Notes: a model not told the origin generated them from the letters alone. Positions 8,504 through 16,818 are shown, numbered from the stretch's first letter. The stretch: 64,000 bases of DNA from Microtetraspora niveoalba (GCF_001570405.1 NZ_BBYM01000012.1:36179-100178), one strand, 5' to 3'. Numbers and translations: made by a program.

Positions 8504-8851
8504 TCATCGGTGCGCCAGGACGTTGACCACACGGCCGTTCGGGTCCCGGACGAAGAACCGGCGCACTCCCCACTCCTCATCCTGGAGGGGATGCACGATC
8601 TCCGCGCCGCTCTCCCGCACGGCCGCGTAGGCGGCGTCCACGTCGTCCACCTCGATGCTCATGTCGGGGATGACGGGTGCCGTCTTGTCGCCGGTCATGA
8701 CGCTGACCTGTGCCGTGGGAGCGGACGGAGAGGCGAAGGTCCTGATCCAGCCGAGGTTCATGACTTCCTCCAGGCCCAGGAGCCCGTAGAACTTCGCGCT
8801 CTCCTCCAGGGCTTCGGACTGGACGTTGGGGACGATTCGGCGGACCGACAT
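8504..8851 (-). CDS. VOC-superfamily (glyoxalase-like) protein
   Basis: This 115-residue single-domain VOC protein starts MSVRRIVPNVQSEALEESAK and shows the second-module signature IEVDDVDAAYAAVRESGAEI and VRRFFVRDPNGRVVNVLAH. The D-P-N-G-x-x-x-N ending is characteristic. The metal ligands of true glyoxalase I are not clearly present, so it may be a binding or resistance protein. The ATG at 8851 has GGGAGCTG 5 bases upstream; a longer open frame has no ribosome binding site. It is unrelated in detail to the other VOC protein at 3485-3919. Confidence 0.82.
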   Translation of the reverse strand: MSVRRIVPNVQSEALEESAKFYGLLGLEEVMNLGWIRTFASPSAPTAQVSVMTGDKTAPVIPDMSIEVDDVDAAYAAVRESGAEIVHPLQDEEWGVRRFFVRDPNGRVVNVLAHR

Positions 8852-9019
8852 CAACAGCTCCCATGAGTAGAAAGAGGATGTGCGTTTCGATCGTGTCGCC
8901 TGGCAGGGCCTCTGTGTTCCAGATCCCGGGTACGCGACGGAATCCAACGAGGTCTGTACGGCGGAGGGTTCGGCGGGGGCCCGCACGAGCTTCGCCGGCT
9001 CCACTGCCCAGCCGCCGGG

Positions 9020-9667
9020 TCAGCTCAACCTCGGCGCCCGGCTGACGCAGCGTTGTTCTCGCATGAACCAGCTCGCCTCCAGCCGTACCCCGGTCATCGC
9101 CTCCACGGTGGCGAGGGCGGTGGGGTGGTCGGGGTAGGTCATGCCGTAGTCGCCTGCTTCGTCGTCCTCGTGTTTCTCCTCAGCCAAGGCCTGCAAGCCG
9201 TCCAGGTGCGAGTCCAGGGCCCGAGGGTTCTCGCCTCCGCAGGGGACGGACCTGTCGAAGTCGGGAATGCGGACCGTGGTGATCAGCCGTCCGTCCGCCG
9301 AGTAGAACAGCTCGTGCGCGTTGTTGACCAGCCACCAGAAGCCCCACGCCTGCGCGCCCTCTGTCAGCGCGGCCAGCACGTCCGGACGGCTGAAGCCGTA
9401 GGTGTTGGACGCGACGATCAGCACATCGTCGCCGCGCTGCTCGAAAGCCGCGGCCCCTGAATCCCCCGCGAGCGGCAGCGGCGGGCGTCGCGTGACGGTT
9501 CCGGGGTCGCCGCCGAGCCGGCTCACCACATCGTCGACCGTCAACGGCGCGTCGCGTCCCCGCACCACGACCCACGCCATCGCCTCGGTGATGTAGGGAT
9601 CCATCTGACGCAGCTCGTCCAGCAGTTCGTCGTAGTGGGCGACCATCACGCCGGTGACCGAACTCAT
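9020..9667 (-). CDS. DUF6461-like protein
   Basis: The 215-residue protein belongs to an actinobacterial family of unknown function. It has the typical opening with a W-V-V-V-R-G-R-D-A segment, a VDDVVSRLGGDPG helix, then VASNTYGFSRPDVLAALTEG, a W-G-F-W-W-L-V-N-N-A-H core and a D-F-D-R-S-V-P arm. It is soluble, with no signal or membrane segment. ATG at 9667 is chosen because GAAGGGAT lies 5 bases upstream; ATG at 9646 is a second option. Nearby genes give no functional hint. Confidence 0.7.
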   Translation of the reverse strand: MSSVTGVMVAHYDELLDELRQMDPYITEAMAWVVVRGRDAPLTVDDVVSRLGGDPGTVTRRPPLPLAGDSGAAAFEQRGDDVLIVASNTYGFSRPDVLAALTEGAQAWGFWWLVNNAHELFYSADGRLITTVRIPDFDRSVPCGGENPRALDSHLDGLQALAEEKHEDDEAGDYGMTYPDHPTALATVEAMTGVRLEASWFMREQRCVSRAPRLS

Positions 9668-10063
9668 CCGAGATCCCTTCGCCGGAGCCGACCGGTTGGA
9701 ATTGAGATCATCCTCCCATGCGCCGGGGGAGTCGCCGTCCATTGTTTTTCGAACCCATCGGCCGGAAGGGCCGTCCACAGCACGCCCGAAGAGAAGCTCC
9801 GGGTTCGATTTTCCCGGTGGGGGCCGGGCTTACGGCGTCGCGACATCGGCGATTTCCTCTGACACTTGTTTTCACCGTCGAGGGCGTCGCGTCCGGCCTC
9901 CGGGAGGAAATCTCCGTGCTGGCACGTATTCACTTCAGTCGTCCCCGGGACCTACCGTTCGGAGGTGGCACTCCCCTCGCCTGCCCGCGTCGGCCGTGCC
10001 GGTGGGGTACGCGGTGACGGGCATCGGACCTCGTGGTCCTTCCCTTCCTTCCACCGGTGACGG
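9668..10063. other. Intergenic stretch without recognisable gene
   Basis: Nearly 400 bases lie between the DUF6461-like gene and the secreted ricin-like gene. Several frames are open, but none has a ribosome binding site plus recognisable protein. It lies between divergent genes and should contain their promoters. Confidence 0.5.
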
Positions 10064-10079
10064 GTGTCACGAATGACAC
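10064..10079. promoter_or_regulatory. Inverted repeat upstream of secreted protein gene
   Basis: GTGTCA (10064-10069) and TGACAC (10074-10079) form a perfect inverted repeat with a CGAA centre, 31 bases before the start at 10111. The position suits a transcription-factor site overlapping the promoter or leader. The regulator is unknown. Confidence 0.45.
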
Positions 10080-10110
10080 GCCTCCGCCGTACCGAGAGGG
10101 GAGAAGAGGC

Positions 10111-10695
10111 ATGAGCGGTCGCATTCTCAGCGTGAAGTTCACGCGGATCCTCGCCGTCGTCATGATTCTCGCGGCCGGACTCGTCGTCCCCATGGCGACA
10201 CCCGCGAACGCCTTACCCGCGGGGTACTTCCACCTTCAGGGGATCACGAGGGACAAGAAGGGCAGCCTCCGCACCATCGACGTGCAAATGAGCGACGGGA
10301 CCATTCCCGGCTTCATCCGGTTGAACTGCTGCTCGTATCACAAGGATTCACAGTATTGGAAGGAGGTGTTCCCCAGGGTCGGCAGAATGGATGTCATCAA
10401 GTTGCAGAACAAACTGACGGGGCAATGCCTCGCGGATTCCGCTTCGCAAGCGCCCGGCGGCCTGGCCGTCGCTACTCTCCGGCCCTGCGGCGACGAAATC
10501 GCCCTGTGGCAGAAGATCTCGGTGCCCGGCAAGGGGACGGTGTTCCGGCGGACGCACCGTATGCCCTCCCCGTTCGCCGACACCCAGGTATGCCTGGGCA
10601 AAGACGGCAGATCCCCGGAGGTCCTCCTCACCGTTGTCTGCAGCGGTGGTTACACCGCCGACATGATCTGGCAGGCGAACTTCCTCTGGCGCTGA
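10111..10695 (+). CDS. Secreted protein with ricin-type beta-trefoil-like repeats
   Basis: The 194-residue protein has a clear signal peptide (basic start, hydrophobic core ILAVVMILAAGLVVPM, cleavage after ANA near residue 35). The exported part contains IKLQNKLTGQCLADSA followed by LRPCGDEIALWQK and, later, a VCLGKDG...MIWQANF unit. Each resembles one lobe of a ricin-B beta-trefoil, with paired cysteines and the Q-x-W-type closing motif (here LWQ/IWQ). These domains bind carbohydrate or cap other proteins; no enzyme domain is attached. The ATG at 10111 is preceded by GGGGAGAAGAGG. The ligand is unknown, and an inverted repeat sits just upstream. Confidence 0.7.
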   Translation: MSGRILSVKFTRILAVVMILAAGLVVPMATPANALPAGYFHLQGITRDKKGSLRTIDVQMSDGTIPGFIRLNCCSYHKDSQYWKEVFPRVGRMDVIKLQNKLTGQCLADSASQAPGGLAVATLRPCGDEIALWQKISVPGKGTVFRRTHRMPSPFADTQVCLGKDGRSPEVLLTVVCSGGYTADMIWQANFLWR

Positions 10696-10743
10696 TGTCC
10701 GCGGTCAGCCCACAGGAACCGCGCGGTGCGGCGCCTTCGACCG

Positions 10744-11310
10744 TCATGGCCGCCAATCGGTGCGCTCGGCCCATTCTTCGGCGGCCACGATGACGAGGTC
10801 CACCACCGGGTCTTTCACGTCGGCGTAGGTGCCGACGTCGGGGGTGACCCCCGCCAGCAACCGCTTGAAACGCGCATAGGCCGCCACCGCCTGCGGTCGC
10901 GCTCGGAACCAGTCGCGGAACAGCAGGGCCAGGCGTTCGTTCGGTGAGCCGAGAAGCCTGACGTGCAGGTTGACGTCCGGCCCGGGGCCTCCACGCCGGA
11001 TCCACAAGCGCTTGGTCCAAAGTTCTCGCGGGTCGTCGCGACCGGCCGGCACATGGTCGAAGCGATACGGCGAGAGCGTGAACCCCTGCGCCGCGAGGAC
11101 GGGGGCGAACTCGCGTTCCGCCTTGTCCAGGTCCGCCACGCTCACCTGCAGATCGAAGATCGGCTTGGCGTCCATGGCGGGGATCGAGGTGCTGCCGATG
11201 TGCTCCACGCGCGACGCGGCGTCACCGAGGACATCTTCGATCGTCCGCGTCAGAGTCCGTCCTGCCGGCAGCCAGTCGTCGTGGTGCCGCTCGATGATCA
11301 CATCCGCCAT
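10744..11310 (-). CDS. GrpB-family nucleotidyltransferase-like protein
   Basis: The 188-residue protein has the GrpB/UPF0157 signature: VEHIGSTSIPAMDAKPIFDL (the family's H-x-G-S-T-S/A motif with two downstream acidic metal-ligand candidates), followed by VADLDKAE, then LWTKRLWIRRG and DVNLHVRLLGS. The C-terminal helical part, FRDWFRARPQAVAAYARFKR, also fits. The fold is nucleotidyltransferase-like and appears fused to CoaE in some actinobacteria, but the substrate of stand-alone GrpB is unknown. ATG at 11310 gives a full-length domain; a start 18 bases earlier is also possible. It is convergent with the secreted protein gene. Confidence 0.88.
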   Translation of the reverse strand: MADVIIERHHDDWLPAGRTLTRTIEDVLGDAASRVEHIGSTSIPAMDAKPIFDLQVSVADLDKAEREFAPVLAAQGFTLSPYRFDHVPAGRDDPRELWTKRLWIRRGGPGPDVNLHVRLLGSPNERLALLFRDWFRARPQAVAAYARFKRLLAGVTPDVGTYADVKDPVVDLVIVAAEEWAERTDWRP

Positions 11311-11547
11311 GCTCCGAAGAGTAGCCAAGCCTTCGGAATGCCTTCCCCCTGCCGAGCAGAGGCTCCGGGTTCGTCCCCGGCCGGGCGGCTGCTGGGGGTG
11401 ACGTCGTTGTCAGGCGTGTGGGCCGAGGAGGGGTGGAAGGCCAAGGCCTCCGCTTCGTGACGACGCCGCCGGGCCGTGTGGTGGCGGCGGCGACGACGCT
11501 CGCGGTGGCCGAATCTGTCGTACCCCTCTGCCACACTGGACAGCATT
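11311..11547. other. Intergenic region upstream of GrpB gene
   Basis: No recognisable gene. The sequence should hold the GrpB promoter (minus strand). Confidence 0.4.
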
Positions 11548-11703
11548 GTGATCATCTCTCCGCCCCGCCCAGACACCATCGCCACCGTCCTGCCCAGCGC
11601 CGACGGTGATGTCCTCGTCATCCCGTACGTCCTGCCCTTTCGCGTCCCCGCGGAGGCGCTCACCATGACCGTGGCCGAGTGGCTCGGCCTGGACACGCCC
11701 TGA
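11548..11703 (+). CDS. Possible small protein, unknown
   Basis: A GTG-started frame of 51 codons encodes a compact acidic/hydrophobic peptide (VIISPPRPDTIATVLPSADG to TMTVAEWLGLDTP). Codon use is GC3-rich, as in neighbouring genes, and the final T-V-A-E-W-L-G-L-D reads like a helix. There is no clear ribosome binding site and I recognise no family. It may be a real small gene or an end fragment of a lost one. Confidence 0.3.
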   Translation: MIISPPRPDTIATVLPSADGDVLVIPYVLPFRVPAEALTMTVAEWLGLDTP

Positions 11704-11863
11704 TCGGCGTCCATCGAGCGGCAGGCTGAGCGAGCCGGGTCGTTCGCGGGCGACGGCGATCAGCCGCCCGACCGACCCCGTCCCGCGTCCCGGCCCCCTG
11801 TCAGTCCCGGCCCCCTGCCATACGGCTTGCGCCTCCACCAAGGGGAGATACGAGGCTGGGGGC

Positions 11864-12072
11864 ATGGACGGCGACGCGCTCTACTCGATCGGCGATCTGG
11901 CCCGGCGGACCGGGTTGACGGCGGTGGCCAGGCGCGGGTCCACACCTGAGGAGATCGATCTCATGCGCAGGCTGGCCAGGCTTTCCGAGGGCGAACGTCG
12001 GCGTCTGATCGAAGCCTGCTGCCGGTGCTCGGCTGGTTCATCACGGCCCTGCCCGCCCGGATGCCCGCCTAG
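11864..12072 (+). pseudogene. Broken MerR-family regulator
   Basis: The ATG at 11864 starts MDGDALYSIGDLARRTGLT, the first DNA-binding helix of a MerR-family activator. The frame then jumps directly to a C-terminal effector-type segment (RRGSTPEEIDLMRRLARLSE followed by GERRRLIEA), so the winged-helix remainder and dimerisation helix are missing. After LIEA the original protein seems to continue in another frame (LLPVLGWFITALPARMPA, stop at 12072), implying an additional frameshift. A large internal deletion plus frameshift makes it non-functional. Confidence 0.65.
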
Positions 12073-12078
12073 CCCGGG

Positions 12079-12669
12079 TCACTCGGCGCAGCCTTTGGCC
12101 GCGCGTCTCGCGGCGGCCATCTGGTCGACGGTCTCGGACCTGTAGGCCGCCTGCGCCTGCTCGTCGGGGATGTACCTCCAGCGGCCGCCTTCGTACGCGA
12201 ACTGATAGGTGAACGCGGAGAACAAGTGGGCCACCTGGACGTCGGCGATGTCGCCGTCGAGCGTCACGCCCTTGATCTCGAACGGGATGTTCTCGGCGAT
12301 CGGCCTGCACAGCTCGAACAGGCGCAGGTAGTCGTCCCGCGAGATCAACCTCCGCGCGTCGGCCGTCCAGGCGTCCCAGAACTGCCCGTACGCCCCGGAC
12401 GAGTAGAGGTCCAGCGTGGTCTGGGCGGCCTGCCGGAGGCCGGCCTCGGTCCGTTCCTCGACGGCTCCCGAGGCGTCGGCGGGCGGGGGCGGTTCCTCCA
12501 TCACGAGGTTCGGGCGGTCGCTCTCGCCGCCGTCCCCCCGGGCGACGGGCGGGGTGGCCGGCGGAGCGGCCGACCGCGGGTCGAGTACGAGCACGATCGC
12601 GAACACGGAGACGGCGATGATCGCGCCGGAGATGAGCGAGACGGCGATGGCGGCGAGGCGCGGCGACAC
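12079..12669 (-). CDS. Membrane-anchored protein with extracytoplasmic NTF2-like domain, unknown
   Basis: The 196-residue protein has one N-terminal hydrophobic helix (AAIAVSLISGAIIAVSVFAI), a proline/acid-rich spacer, and a C-terminal region of about 110 residues. That region has alternating helix-strand character: QTTLDLYSSGAYGQFWDAW, then the strand segments FEIKGVTLDGDIADVQVAHL and FAYEGGRWRYIPDEQ. This pattern, with a final strand reading G-G-R-W-R, resembles small NTF2-like/DUF4878 domains. GTG at 12669 is preceded by GGAG and gives a sensible anchor; a longer frame exists without a ribosome binding site. Function unknown. Confidence 0.6.
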   Translation of the reverse strand: MSPRLAAIAVSLISGAIIAVSVFAIVLVLDPRSAAPPATPPVARGDGGESDRPNLVMEEPPPPADASGAVEERTEAGLRQAAQTTLDLYSSGAYGQFWDAWTADARRLISRDDYLRLFELCRPIAENIPFEIKGVTLDGDIADVQVAHLFSAFTYQFAYEGGRWRYIPDEQAQAAYRSETVDQMAAARRAAKGCAE

Positions 12670-13044
12670 GATGGCTCCACAACGATCAAGGGGGTGCGAG
12701 TGAGACGCACGAAACCACCGGATGGTTCGCGACCCGCTGTCTGTTATCCACCCTGACCTCTCCGGGAGTGCTCGTCGAGGGCCTCCGCCGCCGTCGGGAC
12801 GTTGCGAACCCGGCCACATACCAGGTGAGGGGAGCCCGGGAAGGTGTTCCGGTGACGGCTCGCCGTCTTCACGCGCCGTACGGCGGTGACCCGACGGCCG
12901 CGGGCCTCCGGACGGGAACCGGCACCCGTTCGTACGGCATCCGGACGGCGACCGGTCGGCCGCTGAAACCCGCGGGATGGGGGCGAAGGGTCAAGAGCTT
13001 GCCATTGGCCCCTTATGGAGCGGGCTGCCGTCACATAATGATTC
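12670..13044. other. Intergenic region with no recognisable gene
   Basis: This 375-base gap lies between divergent genes. A frame of about 100 codons crosses it but has arginine-rich shadow composition and no ribosome binding site. The right edge has an AT-richer CATAAT (13034-13039) immediately before the glycosyltransferase start, which could be a -10 element giving a nearly leaderless transcript. No matching -35 at standard spacing was found. Confidence 0.35.
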
Positions 13045-14859
13045 GTGATGGAGACGGAGAGTGAGTGCCCGGTCGACGTCAGCATCCTGGTGCCGACGTA
13101 CAACTGCCGCGCGTATCTCGACCGATGTCTCGTCTCGCTGCTGATCCAGCGCGTCAGTAAGGAGATCGTGGTCGTCGACGACGGGTCGAGCGACGACACA
13201 CGGTCGCTCCTGGACCTCTACGCGGCCTACCACCCCGGTGTGATCCGGGTGGTCCACCAGGAGCATTCCGGCACTCCCGGCAGCCCGCGCAACCGTGCTC
13301 TCGCCCACGCGCGCGGGCGGTACGTCTTCTTCTGCGACTCCGACGACTACCTGGGGCCGGAGGCGCTGAGCCGGATGCTCGCGGCGGCCGACCGCAACGG
13401 GTCCGACATCGTCCTCGGCAAGATCGTCGGGCACGGTCGCCGGGCGCCGGAGTCGATGTTCCGCGAGAGCGCCGACCAGGTCACCCTGCTGGGGAGCACG
13501 GTCTACAACAGCCTGCTCTGTTTCAAGCTCTTCCGCAGGGAGATGCTCGACCGGCACGGCATCCGGTTCGACGAGACGTTGCGCGTGGGCGAGGACATGG
13601 TCTTCACCGCCCACGCCTACTGCCACGCGGACGTGATCTCGGTCGTGTCCGACTACGACTGCTACCACCTGGTCTCCCGTCCCGACGGCAGCAGCGTCAT
13701 GCAGGAGCAGGGCAGCCGCGACCCGCTCGCCTGGCTGCGGATGGCCCGCGTCCCCATCGGGCTCATGGCGCGGCACATCCCACCCGGCCCGCTTCGCGAC
13801 CATCTGCTGCTGCGGCACTTCAGGCTCGACGTGTTCGACCAGCTCGGCGCTCCCTTCCTCGCCGCGGACGAGGCCGACCGCGAGAAGATCGCGTTCGAGG
13901 CCGCCGACATCTGCGCCGAGTGGCTCACCGAGGGCGTGATCGAACGGCTCGGCGCGGCCGACCGGATACGCGCCGAGTCCCTGCACGACCTCGACCGGCT
14001 CGTACGGCTGGCCCGCGTCGAGACGGCCACCCTCCACCACCGGCTGACCGCGCTCGAATGGGACGGAGACCGCCTGATGATCGGCGGGCACGTCTCCCTG
14101 GACGGCTTCGAGGGGGACGCGTCCCTCCTGCTGCGCGAGCGCGCCTCGCGCAGGGAGAGGCGCGTCCCGATCACCAGGGTGGCCGACCTGTTCAGCGTGT
14201 CGATCCCGGTGGCCGCGCTGCCGTCGGGGATGTGGGACGTGTACGCGGCCGTGGACTGCGAGGGCGTGCGCAGGCTGGCCCGGCTCGGGAGCGAGCGGGC
14301 GCCCGGCGTGGACCGTCCTGAGCCGCGTTTCACGTGCGGGGTAGTCACCCTGCCGTACCTCACCCGGCAGTACGGCAACCTCAGCGTCGACGTCGGCGGG
14401 CACCTGGCCCGGGTCCCGGTGTCCGTACGGCTGGCGGGGGCGGGCTGGGGACGCGACGGGCTGCGCGTGGACGGCGTGGTCGAGGTGGCCGGCGAGCCCG
14501 CCGCGGTGGCGGTGCGCCACCTGGTCTGGCGGGAGCGGCGTTCGGGGCGGGAGTGGCGGGTGGCGGCCCGCCCCACGACGGTGAGGGCGTTCCGGGCGGT
14601 GACACGATGGCCCGCCGCCGGCACCTGGGACTCCTATCTGGAGCTCGACGTGGGCGGACCGCCCGTCCGATTCCCCGTCAAGATCGGCGACCTGGGGCGA
14701 CTGCCCGCCCTCGCGACCTGGTGGAGCGGCCCGGTCCGATGGAGCGCCCGGCCGTACGCGACGGCGGTCAACCGCCGGCTCAGCGCCTCGGTGCGCGTCG
14801 TCACCCCACTCACGTACTTGCGCACCGTCCTGCGTAGACTCCTCCGCGGAAATCGCTGA
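13045..14859 (+). CDS. Family 2 glycosyltransferase with C-terminal extension
   Basis: The 604-residue protein begins with a GT-A fold: DVSILVPTYNCRAYLDRCL, then the nucleotide-binding IVVVDDGSSDDTRSLL and the D-x-D-type FFCDSDDYLGPEAL near residue 110. A GEDMVF motif follows near residue 190, as in enzymes that extend wall or lipid-linked polymers. Residues after about 330 form beta-rich repeats (LEWDGDRLMIGGHVSLDGFE) typical of the non-catalytic region of teichoic-acid-like polymerases. No membrane segment is seen. It likely transfers sugar to a surface polymer; donor and acceptor are not readable. The start could be GTG 13045 or ATG 13048. Confidence 0.85.
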   Translation: MMETESECPVDVSILVPTYNCRAYLDRCLVSLLIQRVSKEIVVVDDGSSDDTRSLLDLYAAYHPGVIRVVHQEHSGTPGSPRNRALAHARGRYVFFCDSDDYLGPEALSRMLAAADRNGSDIVLGKIVGHGRRAPESMFRESADQVTLLGSTVYNSLLCFKLFRREMLDRHGIRFDETLRVGEDMVFTAHAYCHADVISVVSDYDCYHLVSRPDGSSVMQEQGSRDPLAWLRMARVPIGLMARHIPPGPLRDHLLLRHFRLDVFDQLGAPFLAADEADREKIAFEAADICAEWLTEGVIERLGAADRIRAESLHDLDRLVRLARVETATLHHRLTALEWDGDRLMIGGHVSLDGFEGDASLLLRERASRRERRVPITRVADLFSVSIPVAALPSGMWDVYAAVDCEGVRRLARLGSERAPGVDRPEPRFTCGVVTLPYLTRQYGNLSVDVGGHLARVPVSVRLAGAGWGRDGLRVDGVVEVAGEPAAVAVRHLVWRERRSGREWRVAARPTTVRAFRAVTRWPAAGTWDSYLELDVGGPPVRFPVKIGDLGRLPALATWWSGPVRWSARPYATAVNRRLSASVRVVTPLTYLRTVLRRLLRGNR

Positions 14860-14879
14860 TACGAGCCGTTCGATCGCTA

Positions 14880-14918
14880 ATGCGAACCATTTGCAACTGC
14901 TAGGCCATGTCCTAAAGT
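14880..14918 (+). promoter_or_regulatory. Nur-type box overlapping the cbiMNQO promoter
   Basis: ATGCGA-ACCAT-TTGCAA (14880-14896) fits the Nur operator consensus reported for Streptomyces nickel-regulated genes (tTGCaa-N5-ttGCAA). Its right half-site TTGCAA (14891-14896) is also a good -35, followed after 16 bases by TAAAGT (14913-14918) as -10. A bound repressor would therefore block RNA polymerase. A GGAGG ribosome binding site follows at 14938-14942, just before the GTG start at 14949. This suggests nickel-responsive control of the transport operon. Confidence 0.6.
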
Positions 14919-14948
14919 TGTGGCAGTCGCGCATTTCGGAGGCTTGCC

Positions 14949-15971
14949 GTGCATGTACCCGATGGGTTCTTCAATGCTCCCGTTTCCGTCGCGGCAGGAG
15001 CCTTCGCCGCCGCCGGTGTGGCCGTCTGCCTCAAACGCGCGCGAAACGAGCTGAACGACCGCACGGCCCCGATGGCGGGCCTCGTCGCGGCGTTCATCTT
15101 CGCCGTCCAGATGCTCAACTTCCCCGTCGCCGCCGGCACCAGCGGTCACCTGCTCGGAGGGGCGCTGGCCGCGATACTCGTCGGGCCGTACACGGCGGTC
15201 CTGTGCGTGGCGGTGGTCCTGCTCGTGCAGGGTTTCTTCTTCGCCGACGGAGGGCTCACCGCGCTCGGCATCAACATCACCCTGATGGCCGTCGTGACCT
15301 CGGTCGTCGGCTGGGCCGTCTTCCGCCTGATCACCCGGGCCGCGCCGCGCAGCCGGGGCGCCGTGGTGGCCGGCTCGTTCGTCGCCGCCGCGGTGTCGGT
15401 GCCGGTCTCGGCGCTCGCCTTCACCCTGCTGTTCTGGATCGGGGGGACGGCGCCGATCGACGTGGCGGCGGTGGCCGCCGCGATGGGCGGCGTACACGTC
15501 CTGATCGGCCTGGGCGAGGGCCTGATCACCGCGCTGACCGTCAGCAGTGTCCTCGCCGTGCGGCCCGACCTGGTGTACGGCGCGGCCGGGCTGCGCCGCA
15601 ACCTGGTGCTGCGGACCGCCGACGGCGAGGTCCCGGTCGAGGAGCCCGCGCCCGCCCCGAAGGGCGGCCTGCGGCCGATCCTGGTCGGCGGCGGGCTGAT
15701 CGCGGTGCTGCTCGCCGGGGTGGTCTCCTTCTACGCCTCCGGCTCCCCGGACGGCCTGGAGCGGGTGGCCGCGGACAAGGGCTTCAACGCGGGCGAGCAG
15801 GAGAGCGGCGTCGCGAACTGGCCGCTCGCCGACTACGCCGTCAAGGGCGTGGAGAACGAGCGGCTGTCCCTCGGCGTCGCGGGCGTCGCCGGGGTCGGGC
15901 TGACCGTCGTCGCCGGAGGGGCGGTCTTCTACGCGGTGCGGCGACGCAACCGGGTGAAGGCCGACGCGTGA
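14949..15971 (+). CDS. cbiM: Energy-coupling factor metal transporter: CbiM-CbiN-type fusion (PDGLE domain)
   Basis: The 340-residue membrane protein is the substrate-binding (S) part of a cobalt/nickel ECF transporter. The mature start MHVPDGFF places histidine at position 2, which together with the free amino terminus binds the metal in this family. About seven hydrophobic helices follow up to residue 210, including the conserved GTSGHLLGGALAAILVGPY and GGVHVLIGLGEG. After a proline linker, residues 235-335 form a CbiN-like PDGLE domain (SGSPDGLERVAADKGF) with two more helices. GTG at 14949 is fixed by GGAGG and by the required histidine. It heads an operon with cbiQ and cbiO. The Nur-type box favours nickel over cobalt. 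Confidence 0.92.
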   Translation: MHVPDGFFNAPVSVAAGAFAAAGVAVCLKRARNELNDRTAPMAGLVAAFIFAVQMLNFPVAAGTSGHLLGGALAAILVGPYTAVLCVAVVLLVQGFFFADGGLTALGINITLMAVVTSVVGWAVFRLITRAAPRSRGAVVAGSFVAAAVSVPVSALAFTLLFWIGGTAPIDVAAVAAAMGGVHVLIGLGEGLITALTVSSVLAVRPDLVYGAAGLRRNLVLRTADGEVPVEEPAPAPKGGLRPILVGGGLIAVLLAGVVSFYASGSPDGLERVAADKGFNAGEQESGVANWPLADYAVKGVENERLSLGVAGVAGVGLTVVAGGAVFYAVRRRNRVKADA

Positions 15972-16057
15972 AAGGCGTCCTGCCCGCCGCAGGCACCAAG
16001 GCCGCGCCGGAAGCGGTCGAAGCGGCCGGACGTCCGGAGCGGGCGGCCCGGCCGTGA
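15968..16057 (+). CDS. Possible coupled 29-residue peptide between cbiM and cbiQ
   Basis: A GTG overlaps the cbiM stop (GTGA) and opens a 29-codon alanine/arginine-rich frame whose own stop overlaps the cbiQ GTG. It may simply be read-through composition of a spacer, but it would translationally couple the two transporter genes. There is no family resemblance and no independent ribosome binding site. Confidence 0.25.
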   Translation: MKGVLPAAGTKAAPEAVEAAGRPERAARP

Positions 16058-16818
16058 GCGCGGGCCATCACCACCAGCTCTATCGGCCCGGCGACACGGT
16101 GGTCCACCGGTTGCCGCCGCAGTGCAAGCTGCTCGCCGCGGCGGGGTTCGCCGTCGCGGTCGTCGCCACGCCGCGCGAGAGCTTCTGGGCCTTCGCCGCG
16201 TACGCGGTCATGCTGGCGGCCGTCGCGGCGGCGGGGCGGGTGCCGCCGGGCTTCGTCCTGCGCCGCATGGTGATCGAGGTGCCGTTCGTGCTGTTCGCCG
16301 TCGCGATCCCGATCATCGGGCTGGGCGAGCGGGTCGAGGTCCTCGGCGTGTCGCTGAGCGTCGAGGGGCTCTGGGCGGGGTGGAACATCCTGGCCAAGGC
16401 CACCCTCGGCGTCGTCGCGTCCATCCTGCTCGCGGCCACCACGGAGCCGCGGATGATGCTGCTCGGCGCGCAGCGGCTGCGGTTGCCGCAACTCCTGGTG
16501 CAGATCGCCATGTTCATGCTGCGCTACATGGACGTGATCATGGACGAGATGCGCCGGATGCGGGTCGCCCGCGAGTCGCGCGGGTTCGTCGCCAGGGACG
16601 TCCGGCAGATCCCGGTGCTGGCCAAGTCGGCCGGCGCGCTGTTCATCCGCTCGTACGAGCGGGGCGAGCGGGTGCATCTGGCGATGCTCAGCCGCGGGTA
16701 TACCGGAGAGATGCCGATAATCCGTGACATGTCGGCATCGCTTCGGCAGTGGGGGGCCGCGGGGCTGCTCCCCGGCCTCGCCGCGGCGACGGCCGTACTC
16801 TCCTGGAGTCTCACGTGA
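16054..16818 (+). CDS. cbiQ: Energy-coupling factor transporter transmembrane protein CbiQ
   Basis: The 254-residue T-component links the metal-binding CbiM/N to the ATPase. It has four to five hydrophobic segments and, near residues 168-225, the two A-R-G-type coupling motifs: RMRVARESRGF and LAMLSRGYTGEMP. These cytoplasmic helices contact the CbiO ATPase. GTG at 16054 overlaps the preceding short frame and the gene ends in a GTGA overlap with cbiO, so translation is coupled. Length and motifs match the cobalt/nickel branch (CbiQ) rather than vitamin EcfT. Confidence 0.92.
   Translation: MSAGHHHQLYRPGDTVVHRLPPQCKLLAAAGFAVAVVATPRESFWAFAAYAVMLAAVAAAGRVPPGFVLRRMVIEVPFVLFAVAIPIIGLGERVEVLGVSLSVEGLWAGWNILAKATLGVVASILLAATTEPRMMLLGAQRLRLPQLLVQIAMFMLRYMDVIMDEMRRMRVARESRGFVARDVRQIPVLAKSAGALFIRSYERGERVHLAMLSRGYTGEMPIIRDMSASLRQWGAAGLLPGLAAATAVLSWSLT

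Noticed and set aside
9846..9862. 17-base identity (GACATCGGCGATTTCCT) with the DUF7660-like gene at about 4753
   Set aside because: The match is short and the surrounding residues do not align, so it does not support a second gene copy.
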